In this document: positions 27,237-36,729 of the stretch, one piece after another
Layout: every line of letters starts with the position of its first letter
Position numbering within the stretch: the stretch's first letter is position 1
NCBI GenBank assembly: GCA_030041045.1
Contig: JASHOQ010000123.1
Location: 28,935-92,934, forward strand
Direction of reading: 5' to 3'
Length of the DNA stretch: 64,000 nt
Origin: Acidobacteriaceae bacterium
GTDB lineage: Bacteria; Acidobacteriota; Terriglobia; Terriglobales; Acidobacteriaceae
Notes under the pieces: generated by a model
Databases searched by the model: none
Seen by the model: the letters and a program-made list of their open reading frames with translations, nothing else
Told to the model about the DNA's origin: nothing
Program-made: the position numbers and the translations under genes

Positions 27237-28748
27237 CTAGGGGTGCGCGGGGGATTGCGCGATGGTGCGAATTTCGCCGGCAACTGCGTCGTGGAGGAAG
27301 AGGAGAGGCGTGGGCGCGCCGACGATCTGCGGCGTCTGCTCGCCGGGTGAGTGAATGATGACCAGCGGGCGCGGATCCCACTCGCCGCCGTGGGAGACGC
27401 GCTCGTCCTCGGCGCTCCACCCCGGCAGCGGCCGCCACATCTCGGTGCGCCAGGAGTGATCGCCCTGCACGACGATCATGGTTGCGTTCCAGCGCGGCTG
27501 TTTTTCGAGGATGTCGAGCATCTGGCCGAGCAGGCGGTCGCAGTAGTCGAGCCCATCGATATAAGAGCCCCCCAGGGCGAACTGCGCGGTGCGGCGATTC
27601 CAGAACGCGACCGGGTGAGGTGCGGGGATGTGCAGGTAAATCACGTCGGCCTGGCTGGAGGAAAGCACATCGAGGGCGTGACGGCTGGTATCTCGCACGG
27701 AATCGATGTGGCTTTCCGAAGCCCAGCGCGTCTCGTCGTCCCAGGCGCGGTCGGGCGAAAAACAGGATTCGAACAGGACGCGCAGCGGGAACCAGACATT
27801 TTCCGCGTAGCTGGCCTGCAACATGGTGGGACCGCGATCCTGGTCGTCGTCGTTCGACCAGTAGCACTGCGTGACTACGCGGACGAAGATGGGGCAATAA
27901 GGGAGATACCAGCCGATCACCGAGGTGGTGACGCCGGATTGCTGCGCGAGCCCGAAGAGCGAGGCGTTGGGGTCGAAGGTCTGCCAGGGGGAAGAATCGC
28001 CAATCTGCACCAGGTAGCGATTATCCGGCGTGTACTCAACGTCAGTGACGGCGCGGCCCAGCATCAGGCTGGGCACCGCGCGGGTGGTGCGGTAGGCCAC
28101 GGGCGTCACGTCGGTGTAGAGCGTGCTCTCACTGCGCAGGCGGTCGAAGTTGGGCATCTGGAGCGTGGGGTCGCGGGTTTCGAAGACGTACTTATAGGAG
28201 AGCTCGTCGAAGAGGACCCACACCAGGCGCGGCCGGTTTGCCGGCGCGGCGGGGACGGGATGGGAAAACGCCTGCGTCCCGGGACGCCACAGCGCCGCGC
28301 GCACCAGCTGCAGGGTCACCACCAGGGCGAAGACAGAAAAGCCCGCCAGCACGTTGCCGCCGATCGCTCTCAGCTTCCCGGCAATCCTGGGGCCCTTCAG
28401 GATGAGCGCCAAAAACGCGGCGCACCACGCCACCGCGCAGGCGGCAATGGCCCAGTGCGGCACGTCGAACGGAACCACATTCAGATTGCGGAGAAACAGC
28501 AGAATCGGCAGCGCTGCCATCAGCGCCCAGCGGATCCACGGCCAGCCGCTCAGCTTGCGCAGCGCGGCCATGACGAGGGCAAAGAGCACGCCCACGATGA
28601 ACATGTCCGTGAGATGGGCCAAGGCGATGCGCGTGAGGGGAACGGCGATCCGCATGCGGGCGTCGCCGGCGGCCGAGGTCATGTCGACGTAGTTGGGCAG
28701 GAGCACGATGGAGGCAAAACCCCACGCCTGGGCAATCCGCCGCATCAT
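27237..28748 (-). CDS. Membrane-anchored sulfatase / phosphoglycerol-transferase-like protein (AlkP superfamily)
   Basis: 503 residues. Four membrane helices occupy the first ~170 residues (for example FIVGVLFALVMAAL and IAACAVAWCAAFLALIL). An alkaline-phosphatase-superfamily domain follows, with metal-site-like segments VWVLFDELS, MPNFDRLRSES, YLHIPAPHPVAF and VVQGDHSWR. The architecture resembles lipoteichoic-acid synthase and phosphoethanolamine transferases, so modification of a surface glycan or lipid is plausible; the substrate is not deducible. Its start overlaps the upstream methyltransferase stop (ATGA), the third gene of a coupled operon. Confidence 0.75.
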   Translation of the reverse strand: MMRRIAQAWGFASIVLLPNYVDMTSAAGDARMRIAVPLTRIALAHLTDMFIVGVLFALVMAALRKLSGWPWIRWALMAALPILLFLRNLNVVPFDVPHWAIAACAVAWCAAFLALILKGPRIAGKLRAIGGNVLAGFSVFALVVTLQLVRAALWRPGTQAFSHPVPAAPANRPRLVWVLFDELSYKYVFETRDPTLQMPNFDRLRSESTLYTDVTPVAYRTTRAVPSLMLGRAVTDVEYTPDNRYLVQIGDSSPWQTFDPNASLFGLAQQSGVTTSVIGWYLPYCPIFVRVVTQCYWSNDDDQDRGPTMLQASYAENVWFPLRVLFESCFSPDRAWDDETRWASESHIDSVRDTSRHALDVLSSSQADVIYLHIPAPHPVAFWNRRTAQFALGGSYIDGLDYCDRLLGQMLDILEKQPRWNATMIVVQGDHSWRTEMWRPLPGWSAEDERVSHGGEWDPRPLVIIHSPGEQTPQIVGAPTPLLFLHDAVAGEIRTIAQSPAHP

Positions 28749-30262
28749 GCGGGGCCGGCTCCCGGAGCGGGTCGATCTCCGCTTCCGCGCTCCCGGTGGC
28801 GTTCAAAGAGCAGGAGAACGCGGCCGTTTTCGAGCGCGCAGCGGTCGCCGGCAGAAAAGAACGGCGCCAGGGCCTGGCTGAGGTCGCCTTCCGAGAGACG
28901 CCCGTAGAGATCGTCGCGGCCGCGCAGCCACTCCTGAAACATGGGATCGGAGGGCGGCACCCACTCCACCAGCAGCCAGCAGCGCGTGAGTGCGGCGCAG
29001 AGCTCGGCGATATGCGTAAGCGGCACCTGCTCGCGCAGCAGGAGATGGTGAACGACCGCGAGCAGGAGGACGAGGTCAAATTTTCCTTCCAGGCGGTCGA
29101 GGAGCGCGAGCTGCTCCCGGTTTTTCCATCCCGCGGCAGGGGTGGGGCGGGCGATGTTGGCAACCAGCGCGGTGACGGGCTTGCGCTGCTCCAGGGCCGC
29201 GCGCCACAGGGCTTCCAGGGCGGCGGGATCGCTGTCGAGAGAGACCACTTCCGCGCCGGCCTCGGCTGCAAGCAGCGAGTAGGTTCCGGTGTTGGCGCCC
29301 ACGTCGAGCACGCGCGCGGGCCGGGGGCTCGCGGCATTCACGCGCGCGAGCACGGCAGCAACGAACTGGCGCTTGCGCTCGAGGTCCGCGGGCGGGTAAT
29401 GGCTGGCCGTCTGCTCGTAGCGGCTCCACTCGCTCTTGCCCGCGCCGCCGGCCATGGCGCGAATCTGGCGGCCGAGCCGCTTGAGGCGTTTCAGGAGGAT
29501 GTGCGTAGCCAGTTCGGGATCGGCGGCCGAGGGCCGGGACTGCGGTTTTCCCGCTTTTCCGCTTTTGCCTTCAAAAAGCGCGGCCATGGTGACCACGTCG
29601 AGCAGCGCGGGGGTGAGCCGGCGCCACGCGGGCAGGGCGCGATAGAGCGTAGCCGGCTCGTAGCCGTCGCGCCGGAACAGGGTGGTTTGGAGAGGCCAGC
29701 CGAGAACTTTGGCCGCGACCAGGGGCAGCAGAAAAGTGCGGACAAACTGGCCGTAAGCCAGCCAGACGGTGGAATGCGGATCGCGCTTTTCGAAGGAGAG
29801 AACATCGACAAAGACGGGGCGTGGTCCCAGGAAGAGCACGTTGAGCGGCGTCGCGTCCTTGAGCGTCCAGCCGGCGGCGATGGCCTTACCGGCAATGCGC
29901 AGGGTGAGCTCGGCGGCGGCGCGCCACTGCGCGGGCGTCCACTCCCAGGGGTAGGAGATGGGATCGATGCGCGGATGGCGCAGCCAGAGCTCGCCTTCGG
30001 CTGCCTGGGGAATTGAGCCTGCTTCGACAATTTCGCTGGCCACCAGGTCGCCCTCGCGTTCAAGCTCCAGGCGCAGCGGGGAGTTGAGAAAGCCGAGCGC
30101 CTCACCGACGGCCGCGGGGCGAACCCGGCGCAGCGCGCAATGGTCCTCAAGCAGAAGCTGCCCGGCGGGATCGCGAAAGGTGGGTTCGAAGTTCGAGGAT
30201 GCCGTGGCTCGGTGAGGATTGGGGGGCGAAGCTTCAATCGGACGGCACTCGAGGTCGGTCAC
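28745..30262 (-). CDS. Kinase-like/SAM-methyltransferase fusion (NoeA-like)
   Basis: 505 residues in two parts. The C-terminal half is a class I methyltransferase with motif I at 318-326 (VLDVGANTG) and the acidic motif II (VVSLDSDP). The N-terminal half carries a protein-kinase-like catalytic pattern, D136-x4-N141 (KDATPLNVLF) followed by D153 in PVFVDVLSFE, as in lipopolysaccharide and capsule kinases. Similar proteins are annotated as nodulation-type NoeA methyltransferases. It overlaps its neighbours by 4 bp on both sides. A role in decorating an envelope glycan is inferred from context. Confidence 0.78.
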   Translation of the reverse strand: MTDLECRPIEASPPNPHRATASSNFEPTFRDPAGQLLLEDHCALRRVRPAAVGEALGFLNSPLRLELEREGDLVASEIVEAGSIPQAAEGELWLRHPRIDPISYPWEWTPAQWRAAAELTLRIAGKAIAAGWTLKDATPLNVLFLGPRPVFVDVLSFEKRDPHSTVWLAYGQFVRTFLLPLVAAKVLGWPLQTTLFRRDGYEPATLYRALPAWRRLTPALLDVVTMAALFEGKSGKAGKPQSRPSAADPELATHILLKRLKRLGRQIRAMAGGAGKSEWSRYEQTASHYPPADLERKRQFVAAVLARVNAASPRPARVLDVGANTGTYSLLAAEAGAEVVSLDSDPAALEALWRAALEQRKPVTALVANIARPTPAAGWKNREQLALLDRLEGKFDLVLLLAVVHHLLLREQVPLTHIAELCAALTRCWLLVEWVPPSDPMFQEWLRGRDDLYGRLSEGDLSQALAPFFSAGDRCALENGRVLLLFERHRERGSGDRPAPGAGPA

Positions 30263-30516
30263 TGGAGCGGTGAACTCTCACCGTCCTTGGGGACGGAATG
30301 CTCCTGGGATTCCGGCTTGGCCGGCGCCGTGCGGTGAAAGAGGGAGTAAATCTTCTTGCGCAGGTACCATCCCGCGGCCACCAGCGCGGACCCGGCCGCC
30401 TGGATGGCCAGCAGGCCGGTGCCGGGATCGGCGTAGGCGTAGGCGCGCTGCTCAAACAGCATCGACGCGCCGAGGAGGATGAGGGCCAGAGGGAGGATGC
30501 GCAGAAGCAATCTCAT
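30259..30516 (-). CDS. Small membrane protein with YADPGTG motif
   Basis: 85 residues: one N-terminal hydrophobic segment or signal (LLLRILPLALILLGASMLF), the motif YADPGTGLLAIQ, and a second hydrophobic stretch (AAGSALVAAGWYL), then a basic, polar tail. This type is commonly seen next to methyltransferase and sulfatase genes; its function is unknown. It is the first gene of the leftward operon and overlaps the next by 4 bp. Confidence 0.75.
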   Translation of the reverse strand: MRLLLRILPLALILLGASMLFEQRAYAYADPGTGLLAIQAAGSALVAAGWYLRKKIYSLFHRTAPAKPESQEHSVPKDGESSPLQ

Positions 30517-31000
30517 GGTCGCAGATCAACAACTCCATCAATCAGAAGATCTTAAGGCGTGGCTCATCCCGCTTGCACCGGTGCGGCTGATCCATTCGCC
30601 TAATCTATTGTAGACGTTTGCTGCGGGCCAGAAGTTTACGCGGAGGGTTCCCGCCTGCGCGCTTCCTCTGCCTGGGGGCCCAGAGGCTCCCGGGGCGTGA
30701 CGAGGTGCGGCGGGGAGAACAACCCTATTGTCATTACGCACAAAAAGCCAATTCCGGATGGTCCGGGCGGGTGGTTTTTACGTCTGAACATAGAGTGGAA
30801 CATTTGTGAGCATACCCAACTTGGAGCGCCTGAGCAGGCGTGGTGCCGTGCACGAGCGTGCAGGCCGTTTATAATCACTTTCCTAAGCTGCGCCGCGCGA
30901 CCCGTGCAATAGGTTTTGAAGAGGTCGATAGCGAGTCGATTGCGAGTGGGCCGGGTTTGAATCGGCTGCGTACCTGAATCTTTACTGCTGAGAGCTGTTC
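30517..31000. other. Divergent intergenic region between two envelope-type operons
   Basis: 484 bp with no credible gene. Two small hairpins (GCGCCTGAGCAGGCG near 30817 and TGCACGAGCGTGCA near 30850) precede TATAAT at 30870-30875, a possible -10 box for the rightward operon. No consensus -35 is present. Confidence 0.4.
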
Positions 31001-32023
31001 ATGAGCCTGACAACGACTTTCCCGCTGGCTGAAACGTCGCGACGGCGTTTTGCGGCGCACGTGAATCTGCTTCGGCTGGATCACTCAGTGAAGCAGATTT
31101 TTGTGGTGCCGGGCATTGTGATCGCCGCCAGCCTGGCCGGCGCGGCCTTTGACAAGGCGCTGTGCCTGCGCATGCTGCTGGGTCTGGGCGCGGTGGTGGC
31201 CGCGGCCAGCAGCAATTACGTGCTGAACGAACTGCTGGATGCCCCTTACGACCGGCTCCATCCCAGCAAGCGCCTGCGCCCGGCGGCCTGCCGCAGCATC
31301 AGCGTTCCCCTCGCTTATGTGCAATGGCTGGCGTGCGCGGCAGTTGGTTTCGGGCTGGCGCTGATGGTATCGTGGCCCCTGTTTCTGAGCGTCCTGGGCC
31401 TGTGGGTGATGGGATGCGTTTATAACATTCCCCCGGTCCGCACCAAGGATGTTCCCTATCTCGACGTGCTTTCGGAGTCGATCAACAACCCCATCCGCTT
31501 GCTGGTGGGGTGGTACATCGTGACCGCCGCGGTGGTTCCACCGGTTTCGCTCCTCATCGCCTACTGGATGCTGGGGGCGTATTTCATGGCGCTCAAGCGC
31601 TTCAGCGAGTACCGGCAGATCGGCCGCGATTCGGCGATGAAGTACCGGCGATCGTTCGAATATTACACCGAGCAGTCGCTGCTGACCTCAGTGTTGTTTT
31701 ACGCCACCACCGCGATGCTTTTCTTCGGGGCCTTTGTCATGCGCTACCGCATGGAAATGGTGTTTGCCTTCCCCTTCATCGCGTTGCTGATGGCCGATTA
31801 CTTCAAGCTCTCGTTTGTGGAAGACAGCCCGGTGCAGAATCCGGAGAAGCTCTATCGCGAGCCGCGCATCATGGCGCTGCTGGCGCTGTGCTGCCTGGTG
31901 CTCACCATGATGCTTTATGTAAATCTGCCCTGGCTGGCGCGGTTGTTTCCCAAGTCCGGCGTCCATTCTCTCGCGCACACGCAGGTGGCGCTCTCCTCGG
32001 CCCGCTCTCCACAGCTTTTTTGA
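31001..32023 (+). CDS. UbiA-family prenyltransferase, possibly polyprenyl-phosphate phosphoribosyltransferase-like
   Basis: 340 residues, eight to nine membrane helices. The first aspartate-rich motif is N76ELLDAPYD84, followed by RLHPSKRLRP, the form seen in decaprenyl-phosphate phosphoribosyltransferase rather than in quinone enzymes. The second acidic motif is near 150-159 (KDVPYLDVLSES). This would make a polyprenyl-phosphate-linked pentose for cell-envelope glycans. The partner epimerase genes (DprE1/DprE2) are not in the window, so the exact substrate is inferred. First gene of a rightward run. Confidence 0.82.
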   Translation: MSLTTTFPLAETSRRRFAAHVNLLRLDHSVKQIFVVPGIVIAASLAGAAFDKALCLRMLLGLGAVVAAASSNYVLNELLDAPYDRLHPSKRLRPAACRSISVPLAYVQWLACAAVGFGLALMVSWPLFLSVLGLWVMGCVYNIPPVRTKDVPYLDVLSESINNPIRLLVGWYIVTAAVVPPVSLLIAYWMLGAYFMALKRFSEYRQIGRDSAMKYRRSFEYYTEQSLLTSVLFYATTAMLFFGAFVMRYRMEMVFAFPFIALLMADYFKLSFVEDSPVQNPEKLYREPRIMALLALCCLVLTMMLYVNLPWLARLFPKSGVHSLAHTQVALSSARSPQLF

Positions 32024-32179
32024 GCCCCGCTTCCCGTCTTTGCCTGCGTGAGGGGAGACCGGCCTGCCTTGCGTGGCGTGTGACTCGGCGCGGCGCGCGG
32101 CCTTGCCATCCAATATGATGAGGTCTGAAGCGGTGCGGCAATCTGCTGGCGCGCGCCTGCCTGTCTGCCTTGGAGAACC

Positions 32180-33712
32180 ATGGATTTGAAAGTCGCGCCG
32201 GAGTCTCGCTTGCCATGGATCCGGATTTTTCTTCTCACCCTGGCGGCGCTGGCGATTCACGGATACCACCTGGGCGTGGAAGACGGAGAGATTTATATTC
32301 CCGCGGCGCGCAAGCTGCTCCATCCCGATTTCTATCCCTATGCGACGGAGTTTTTTGCGTCGCACGAGCGGCTCTCGCTGTTTGCGCCCATCCTGGCCTG
32401 GACGGCGCGCCTGACGCATCTCTCCCTGGACTGGACCTTTTTTCTCTGGTACATGGCCACGCTATTCCTGACCCTCGTTGCCTGCTGGATGCTGGCCGCG
32501 ATCAGCTTCCGGCGCATGCGGGCGCGCTGGTGCGCGGTGCTGGTGATCACAACCATCCTGGCCATGCCGGCCACCAACACCGGCCTGCTGCTGATGGACC
32601 CGTACCTGACCGCGCGGTCGTTTTCGACGCCTCTCACGCTGTTTGCTCTCATCGCGCTGGCGCGGCGGCGATATGGGTTTGCAGTGCTGATTACGATTGC
32701 GACAGCGGCGATTCATCCGCAGATGGCGGCGTACCTGGTGTTTCTCGGGGTGGTGCTCGGGTGCATCGACAGATTCCAGTGGGCGGCGCCGGATGCGCCG
32801 GCTGCGGGCATGTTTCTGATCGCCACGCCCGCGGGGTTCAAGCTTGCCGCAGCGCAGGGTGCGTATCGCGAGGCGCTTTACTCGCGCGACTTCTATTTCC
32901 TCTCGACCTGGACCTGGTACCACTGGCTGGGCCTGCTGGCGCCGCTGGCGATTCTCTTCTGGTTTGCGCGGGGCGGAGTGCGCGAGACCACGCCCGAGTT
33001 TGCCCGGCTGAGCCTGGCGCTGATTCCCTTCGGCGCGGTTTCAATTCTGGCCGGAGCGGCCATTGCCAGCACCCACCGGCTGGATATGTTTGCGCGGCTG
33101 CAACCGCTGCGTTGCTTTCACCTGATCACTTTTGTCTTCATGCTCTTCTTTGCCGGCATGCTGGGCGAGTATCTGGCGGAGAAGCGGGCGTGGGTGATTC
33201 CGGCGTTGTGCGTGCCCCTGGCCGCGGGGATGTTCCTGGTGGCGCGCGCGACCTATCCCGTGAGCCCGCACATCGAATGGCCGGGACGGGCGACAAGCGC
33301 CAATGCGTGGGTGAACACGCTTTTCTGGATCCGGCGGAACACGCCCTGCGATGCGATCTTTGCCGTCGATTCCGGTTACTTTCTCAGTCCGGACGTGGAT
33401 GTGCACGGATTTCGCGCGCTGAGCGAGCGCTCTTCTCTTGCCGATTACTACAAAGACGGCGGCGTGGTGGCCATCTTTCCGCGTCTGGCGGAGGAGTGGA
33501 AGCAGATGAGCAGCGCCACGGCGGGATTGAATCACTTCAGTGTGCCGGATTTCGTGCGGCTGGCGCATGAATATCCGGTGACCTGGACGGTGATCCACGG
33601 TTCAGCACCGGCGGGGATGGATTGTCCGTACCAGCAGAACGGCTACGCCGTATGCCGTATACCCGACGCGCCGGGACTGGCGGCGCCGCACGCCGAAGAG
33701 GAGAAGCAATGA
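32180..33712 (+). CDS. Polytopic membrane protein, GT-C-like (DUF6798 type)
   Basis: 510 residues with about ten membrane helices, then a soluble C-terminal domain from about residue 390. The N-terminal loop HGYHLGVEDGEIYIPAARKLL has acidic residues in the first periplasmic loop, as in GT-C polyprenyl-linked glycosyltransferases, followed by FYPYATEFFASHERLSLFAP, typical of DUF6798 proteins. A sugar transfer role is inference. The stop overlaps the rhaM start (ATGA). Confidence 0.7.
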   Translation: MDLKVAPESRLPWIRIFLLTLAALAIHGYHLGVEDGEIYIPAARKLLHPDFYPYATEFFASHERLSLFAPILAWTARLTHLSLDWTFFLWYMATLFLTLVACWMLAAISFRRMRARWCAVLVITTILAMPATNTGLLLMDPYLTARSFSTPLTLFALIALARRRYGFAVLITIATAAIHPQMAAYLVFLGVVLGCIDRFQWAAPDAPAAGMFLIATPAGFKLAAAQGAYREALYSRDFYFLSTWTWYHWLGLLAPLAILFWFARGGVRETTPEFARLSLALIPFGAVSILAGAAIASTHRLDMFARLQPLRCFHLITFVFMLFFAGMLGEYLAEKRAWVIPALCVPLAAGMFLVARATYPVSPHIEWPGRATSANAWVNTLFWIRRNTPCDAIFAVDSGYFLSPDVDVHGFRALSERSSLADYYKDGGVVAIFPRLAEEWKQMSSATAGLNHFSVPDFVRLAHEYPVTWTVIHGSAPAGMDCPYQQNGYAVCRIPDAPGLAAPHAEEEKQ

Positions 33713-34032
33713 AGCGCTATGGCATGGTCATCGGCCTCAAGGCGGAGGCCGAAGAGGAGTACAGACGGTACCACGCGGCAGTGTGGCCGGGCGTGCTTGC
33801 AACCATTGCCGCCTGCAACATTCGCAATTATTCCATCTTTCTGCACAACCACATGCTCTTCGCCTATTTCGAGTACCACGGGAGCGACTACGCGGCAGAC
33901 ATGGCGAAGATGGCCGCGGACAAGACCACGCAGGAGTGGTGGACGATCATGAACCCGATGCAGAGCCCGCTCGCCGACCGCAAGCCGGGCGCGTGGTGGA
34001 CGGAGATTGAAGAAGTGTTTCACGTAGATTGA
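33709..34032 (+). CDS. rhaM: L-rhamnose mutarotase
   Basis: Interconverts the anomers of L-rhamnose; 107 residues. The known active-site residues align exactly: Y18, H22, Y41 and the tandem W77-W78. The start at 33709 is within the upstream stop codon overlap and has GAGAAG just before it. No other rhamnose catabolic gene is in the window, so it may serve rhamnose released by the pectin-type hydrolases or act in envelope sugar metabolism. Confidence 0.9.
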   Translation: MKRYGMVIGLKAEAEEEYRRYHAAVWPGVLATIAACNIRNYSIFLHNHMLFAYFEYHGSDYAADMAKMAADKTTQEWWTIMNPMQSPLADRKPGAWWTEIEEVFHVD

Positions 34033-34058
34033 TGGCTCCCTTAGGGGTGGGCCGGCGT

Positions 34059-34595
34059 ATGAAAAAGATACGGCATCGAATCGCAGTTTGCCTTGTACTG
34101 CTGGCCATTGTTGTCTCCGTCTTGTATTGGCTTAATAGGGCTCCGTCTGTGCCTCTTTTGGCGGCAAATCAGAGGGTCGACTCGATTTTGATCCTCAAAG
34201 GAGAGCACGTCCTGGAACTGATTTCGGATGGCAAGGTGGTTCGAACATACAAGGTTGCGCTGGGTCGTGGTGGACTGGCGCCGAAAGAGCGAGAGGGCGA
34301 TGAGCGCACGCCTGAAGGGCATTACGTAATCGACGCGCGGAACTCAGCGAGTCGTTTTTACAAGGCTCTCCACATCTCCTATCCCGACGCCAACGATAGA
34401 GAGCGAGCTGCCAAGGCTGGGGTTTCCCCGGGCGGAGCAATCATGATTCACGGATTACCTAACGGACTTGGATGGCTTGGACCCGCTCAACGGCTCTATG
34501 ACTGGACGTCCGGGTGCGTTGCCGTGACGGACTCGCAGATGGATGAAATCTGGAAGGCCGTCCCCGTAGGCACGCCGGTTGAGATCAGACCGTGA
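34059..34595 (+). CDS. L,D-transpeptidase (YkuD/ErfK family)
   Basis: 178 residues: a membrane anchor (VCLVLLAIVVSVLYWL) and then a YkuD catalytic domain. The catalytic motif is H131 (IMIHGLP) and C153 in SGCVAVTD. The GDERTPEGHYVIDARN segment is typical of murein L,D-transpeptidases. It would cross-link peptidoglycan or attach a protein to it in the periplasm. ATG at 34059 is preferred over 34032 because it begins MKKIRHRIAV. It follows rhaM closely. Confidence 0.88.
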   Translation: MKKIRHRIAVCLVLLAIVVSVLYWLNRAPSVPLLAANQRVDSILILKGEHVLELISDGKVVRTYKVALGRGGLAPKEREGDERTPEGHYVIDARNSASRFYKALHISYPDANDRERAAKAGVSPGGAIMIHGLPNGLGWLGPAQRLYDWTSGCVAVTDSQMDEIWKAVPVGTPVEIRP

Positions 34596-34640
34596 TGCGG
34601 CCGAATTTGACATCCCCGCGCCTCTGCGAAAATAGGACAG

Positions 34641-36683
34641 ATGCTATCGCTCCAAAATGCGGGCAAACGGTACGGGCCGCGGGTGCTGTTTCTTGAGGCC
34701 AACTGGCTCATCCGCAACAAGGAAAAAACCGCGCTGGTGGGCGCCAACGGGGCCGGCAAATCGACGCTGATGAAGGTGCTTGGCGGGCTGGAGACGCTCG
34801 ATTACGGCGCGCTTGAGCGCACGCGGGGTATGAGCATCGGCTATCTGCCGCAGGAGGGGTTGGAGCTCAGCGGCCGCACGGTCTTCGAGGAGTGCCTCAC
34901 GGTCTTCGACGAGCTGCGCGCCATGGAGGGCGAGTGCGAGCAACTGGCCGGGCAACTGGCCGAGCTTGACCACGGCGGCGCGGAGTATGAAGCGGCTGCG
35001 GAGCGCTATTCGCTGCTGCACGAAAGGTTATTGGCGCTCGGCGGCTACGCGCTCGACGCGCAGGTGGGCAGCGTGCTCACGGGCCTGGGATTCGGAAAAG
35101 AGGATTGGCCGCGGCTCACGGACGAGTTTTCCGGCGGTTGGCAGATGCGCATTGCGCTGGCCAAACTGCTGCTCTCCAAGCCAAATCTCCTCTTGCTCGA
35201 TGAGCCCACGAATCATTTGGACCTGGAGACGCGCAACTGGCTCGAAGATTATTTGAAGAACTATCCCTTCGGCTATGTGCTCATCTCCCACGACCGCTAT
35301 TTTCTCGACGTGACCATCGACCGCACGGTGGAGATCTGGAACAAGCGGCTGACCATTTACCAGGGCAACTTCACGAAATATCTCGCGCAGAAGGAGGAGC
35401 GGCGCGCGCAGCTTGAGGCCGCCTACCGCAACCAGCGCGAGCAGATCGAGCACCTGGAGGCGTTCATCAACCGCTTCCGCTACCAGGCGACAAAAGCGAA
35501 ACAGGTGCAGAGCCGCATCAAGGAGCTCGAAAAAATCGAGCGCATCGAGATTCCCGAAGAGGAGCCGGTGATTCACTTCAAATTTCCCCAGCCGCCGCCC
35601 TCGGGACGCATGGTGGCGGAGGCCGACGGGCTTGCGAAAAGCTACGGCGAAAAACGCGTTCTCGAAAATGTGCGCTTCAACCTCGAGCGCGGCGATCGCG
35701 TGGCGCTGGTGGGCGTGAATGGGGCGGGCAAATCCACGCTGATCAAACTGCTGACGGGCGTGGAGACGCCCACTGTGGGCACCGTGAAGCTGGGTCACAA
35801 CGTGGTGCCCGAATATTTTGCGCAGGACCAGTACAAGGTGCTGGACGGCGACGCGCGCATGCTTGATTCGATCAGCCGCGCGGCCGTGAAAGTGCCGGAG
35901 AGCGAACTGCGCTCGCTGCTGGGCTGCTTTCTCTTCAGCGGCGACGATGTATTCAAGCCGCTGGGCGTGCTCTCGGGCGGCGAGCGCAACCGCTTTGCGC
36001 TGGCGCGCATCCTGGTTTCGCCTTCGAACTTCCTGCTGCTCGACGAGCCCACGAATCACCTGGACATGCGCGCCAAAGACGTATTGCTGGAAGCGCTGGC
36101 CGGCTTTACGGGCACAGTGATCTTTGTTTCGCACGACCGCTACTTCATTGACCGGCTGGCCACGCGCGTGCTCGAAGTGGAGAACGGCCAAGTGAACGCG
36201 TATGCCGGCAACTACGAGGATTACCTGCGGCGCAAAGAGGCGCTGGCCACAGGAAACACGGGAGACGGCGACGAGAACGGCGCGAAGCGGGCTCCGTATC
36301 AGGGCAAGGTCTCAAACGCGGCGCAAGTGGAACGCAAAAGGAGCGGGGCTTCAGCCCGGGCAGGCTCTTCGTCGGCCGAGCCCGTCCCCGGCACGATCCT
36401 TATCGAAGGCGGATTCGACTCCCCGAACGGCGCCGCGTCTAAGGGAAAAAACCGCCGCCTGAACCCCATCAGGCAGAAACAAATGGAAGAGCGCTGCACC
36501 TTTCTCGAGGAGGAGATCCCGCGCGTGGAGTCGTCGATTGCGCACACCGAGCAGCAGCTTGCCGTGTATGTCTCCGCCACGGAGACGGAGCGCCAGACGC
36601 GGCTGGCCGAAGAGCTGCGCGCGCAACTGGCGGCGCTTACCGCCGAGTGGGAAGAGCTGATGGCGCAGCTGGAGGCATCCTGA
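34641..36683 (+). CDS. ABC-F family ATPase
   Basis: 680 residues with two ABC domains and no membrane part: Walker A GANGAGKST and GVNGAGKST, signatures FSGGWQMRIALAK and LSGGERNRFALAR, and Walker B LLLLDEPTNHLD twice. The interdomain linker (EHLEAFINRFRYQATKAKQVQSR) is the P-site tRNA interaction motif region typical of ABC-F. The C-terminal ~90 residues form a charged coiled coil like Uup. It is expected to act on the ribosome rather than to transport. Confidence 0.92.
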   Translation: MLSLQNAGKRYGPRVLFLEANWLIRNKEKTALVGANGAGKSTLMKVLGGLETLDYGALERTRGMSIGYLPQEGLELSGRTVFEECLTVFDELRAMEGECEQLAGQLAELDHGGAEYEAAAERYSLLHERLLALGGYALDAQVGSVLTGLGFGKEDWPRLTDEFSGGWQMRIALAKLLLSKPNLLLLDEPTNHLDLETRNWLEDYLKNYPFGYVLISHDRYFLDVTIDRTVEIWNKRLTIYQGNFTKYLAQKEERRAQLEAAYRNQREQIEHLEAFINRFRYQATKAKQVQSRIKELEKIERIEIPEEEPVIHFKFPQPPPSGRMVAEADGLAKSYGEKRVLENVRFNLERGDRVALVGVNGAGKSTLIKLLTGVETPTVGTVKLGHNVVPEYFAQDQYKVLDGDARMLDSISRAAVKVPESELRSLLGCFLFSGDDVFKPLGVLSGGERNRFALARILVSPSNFLLLDEPTNHLDMRAKDVLLEALAGFTGTVIFVSHDRYFIDRLATRVLEVENGQVNAYAGNYEDYLRRKEALATGNTGDGDENGAKRAPYQGKVSNAAQVERKRSGASARAGSSSAEPVPGTILIEGGFDSPNGAASKGKNRRLNPIRQKQMEERCTFLEEEIPRVESSIAHTEQQLAVYVSATETERQTRLAEELRAQLAALTAEWEELMAQLEAS

Positions 36684-36729
36684 AGGCCGCCGTAGCCATG
36701 AGCGCGCAATGGGTGGTACGGTTTTGTCC

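Noticed and set aside
27351..28907. 518-codon open frame on the plus strand
   Set aside because: Antisense to the sulfatase-like gene, which has membrane helices and family motifs and couples by overlap with its neighbour.
32170..33570. 466-codon open frame offset from the GT-C-like gene
   Set aside because: Same strand, other frame; the chosen frame has regular membrane helices and overlaps rhaM by ATGA.
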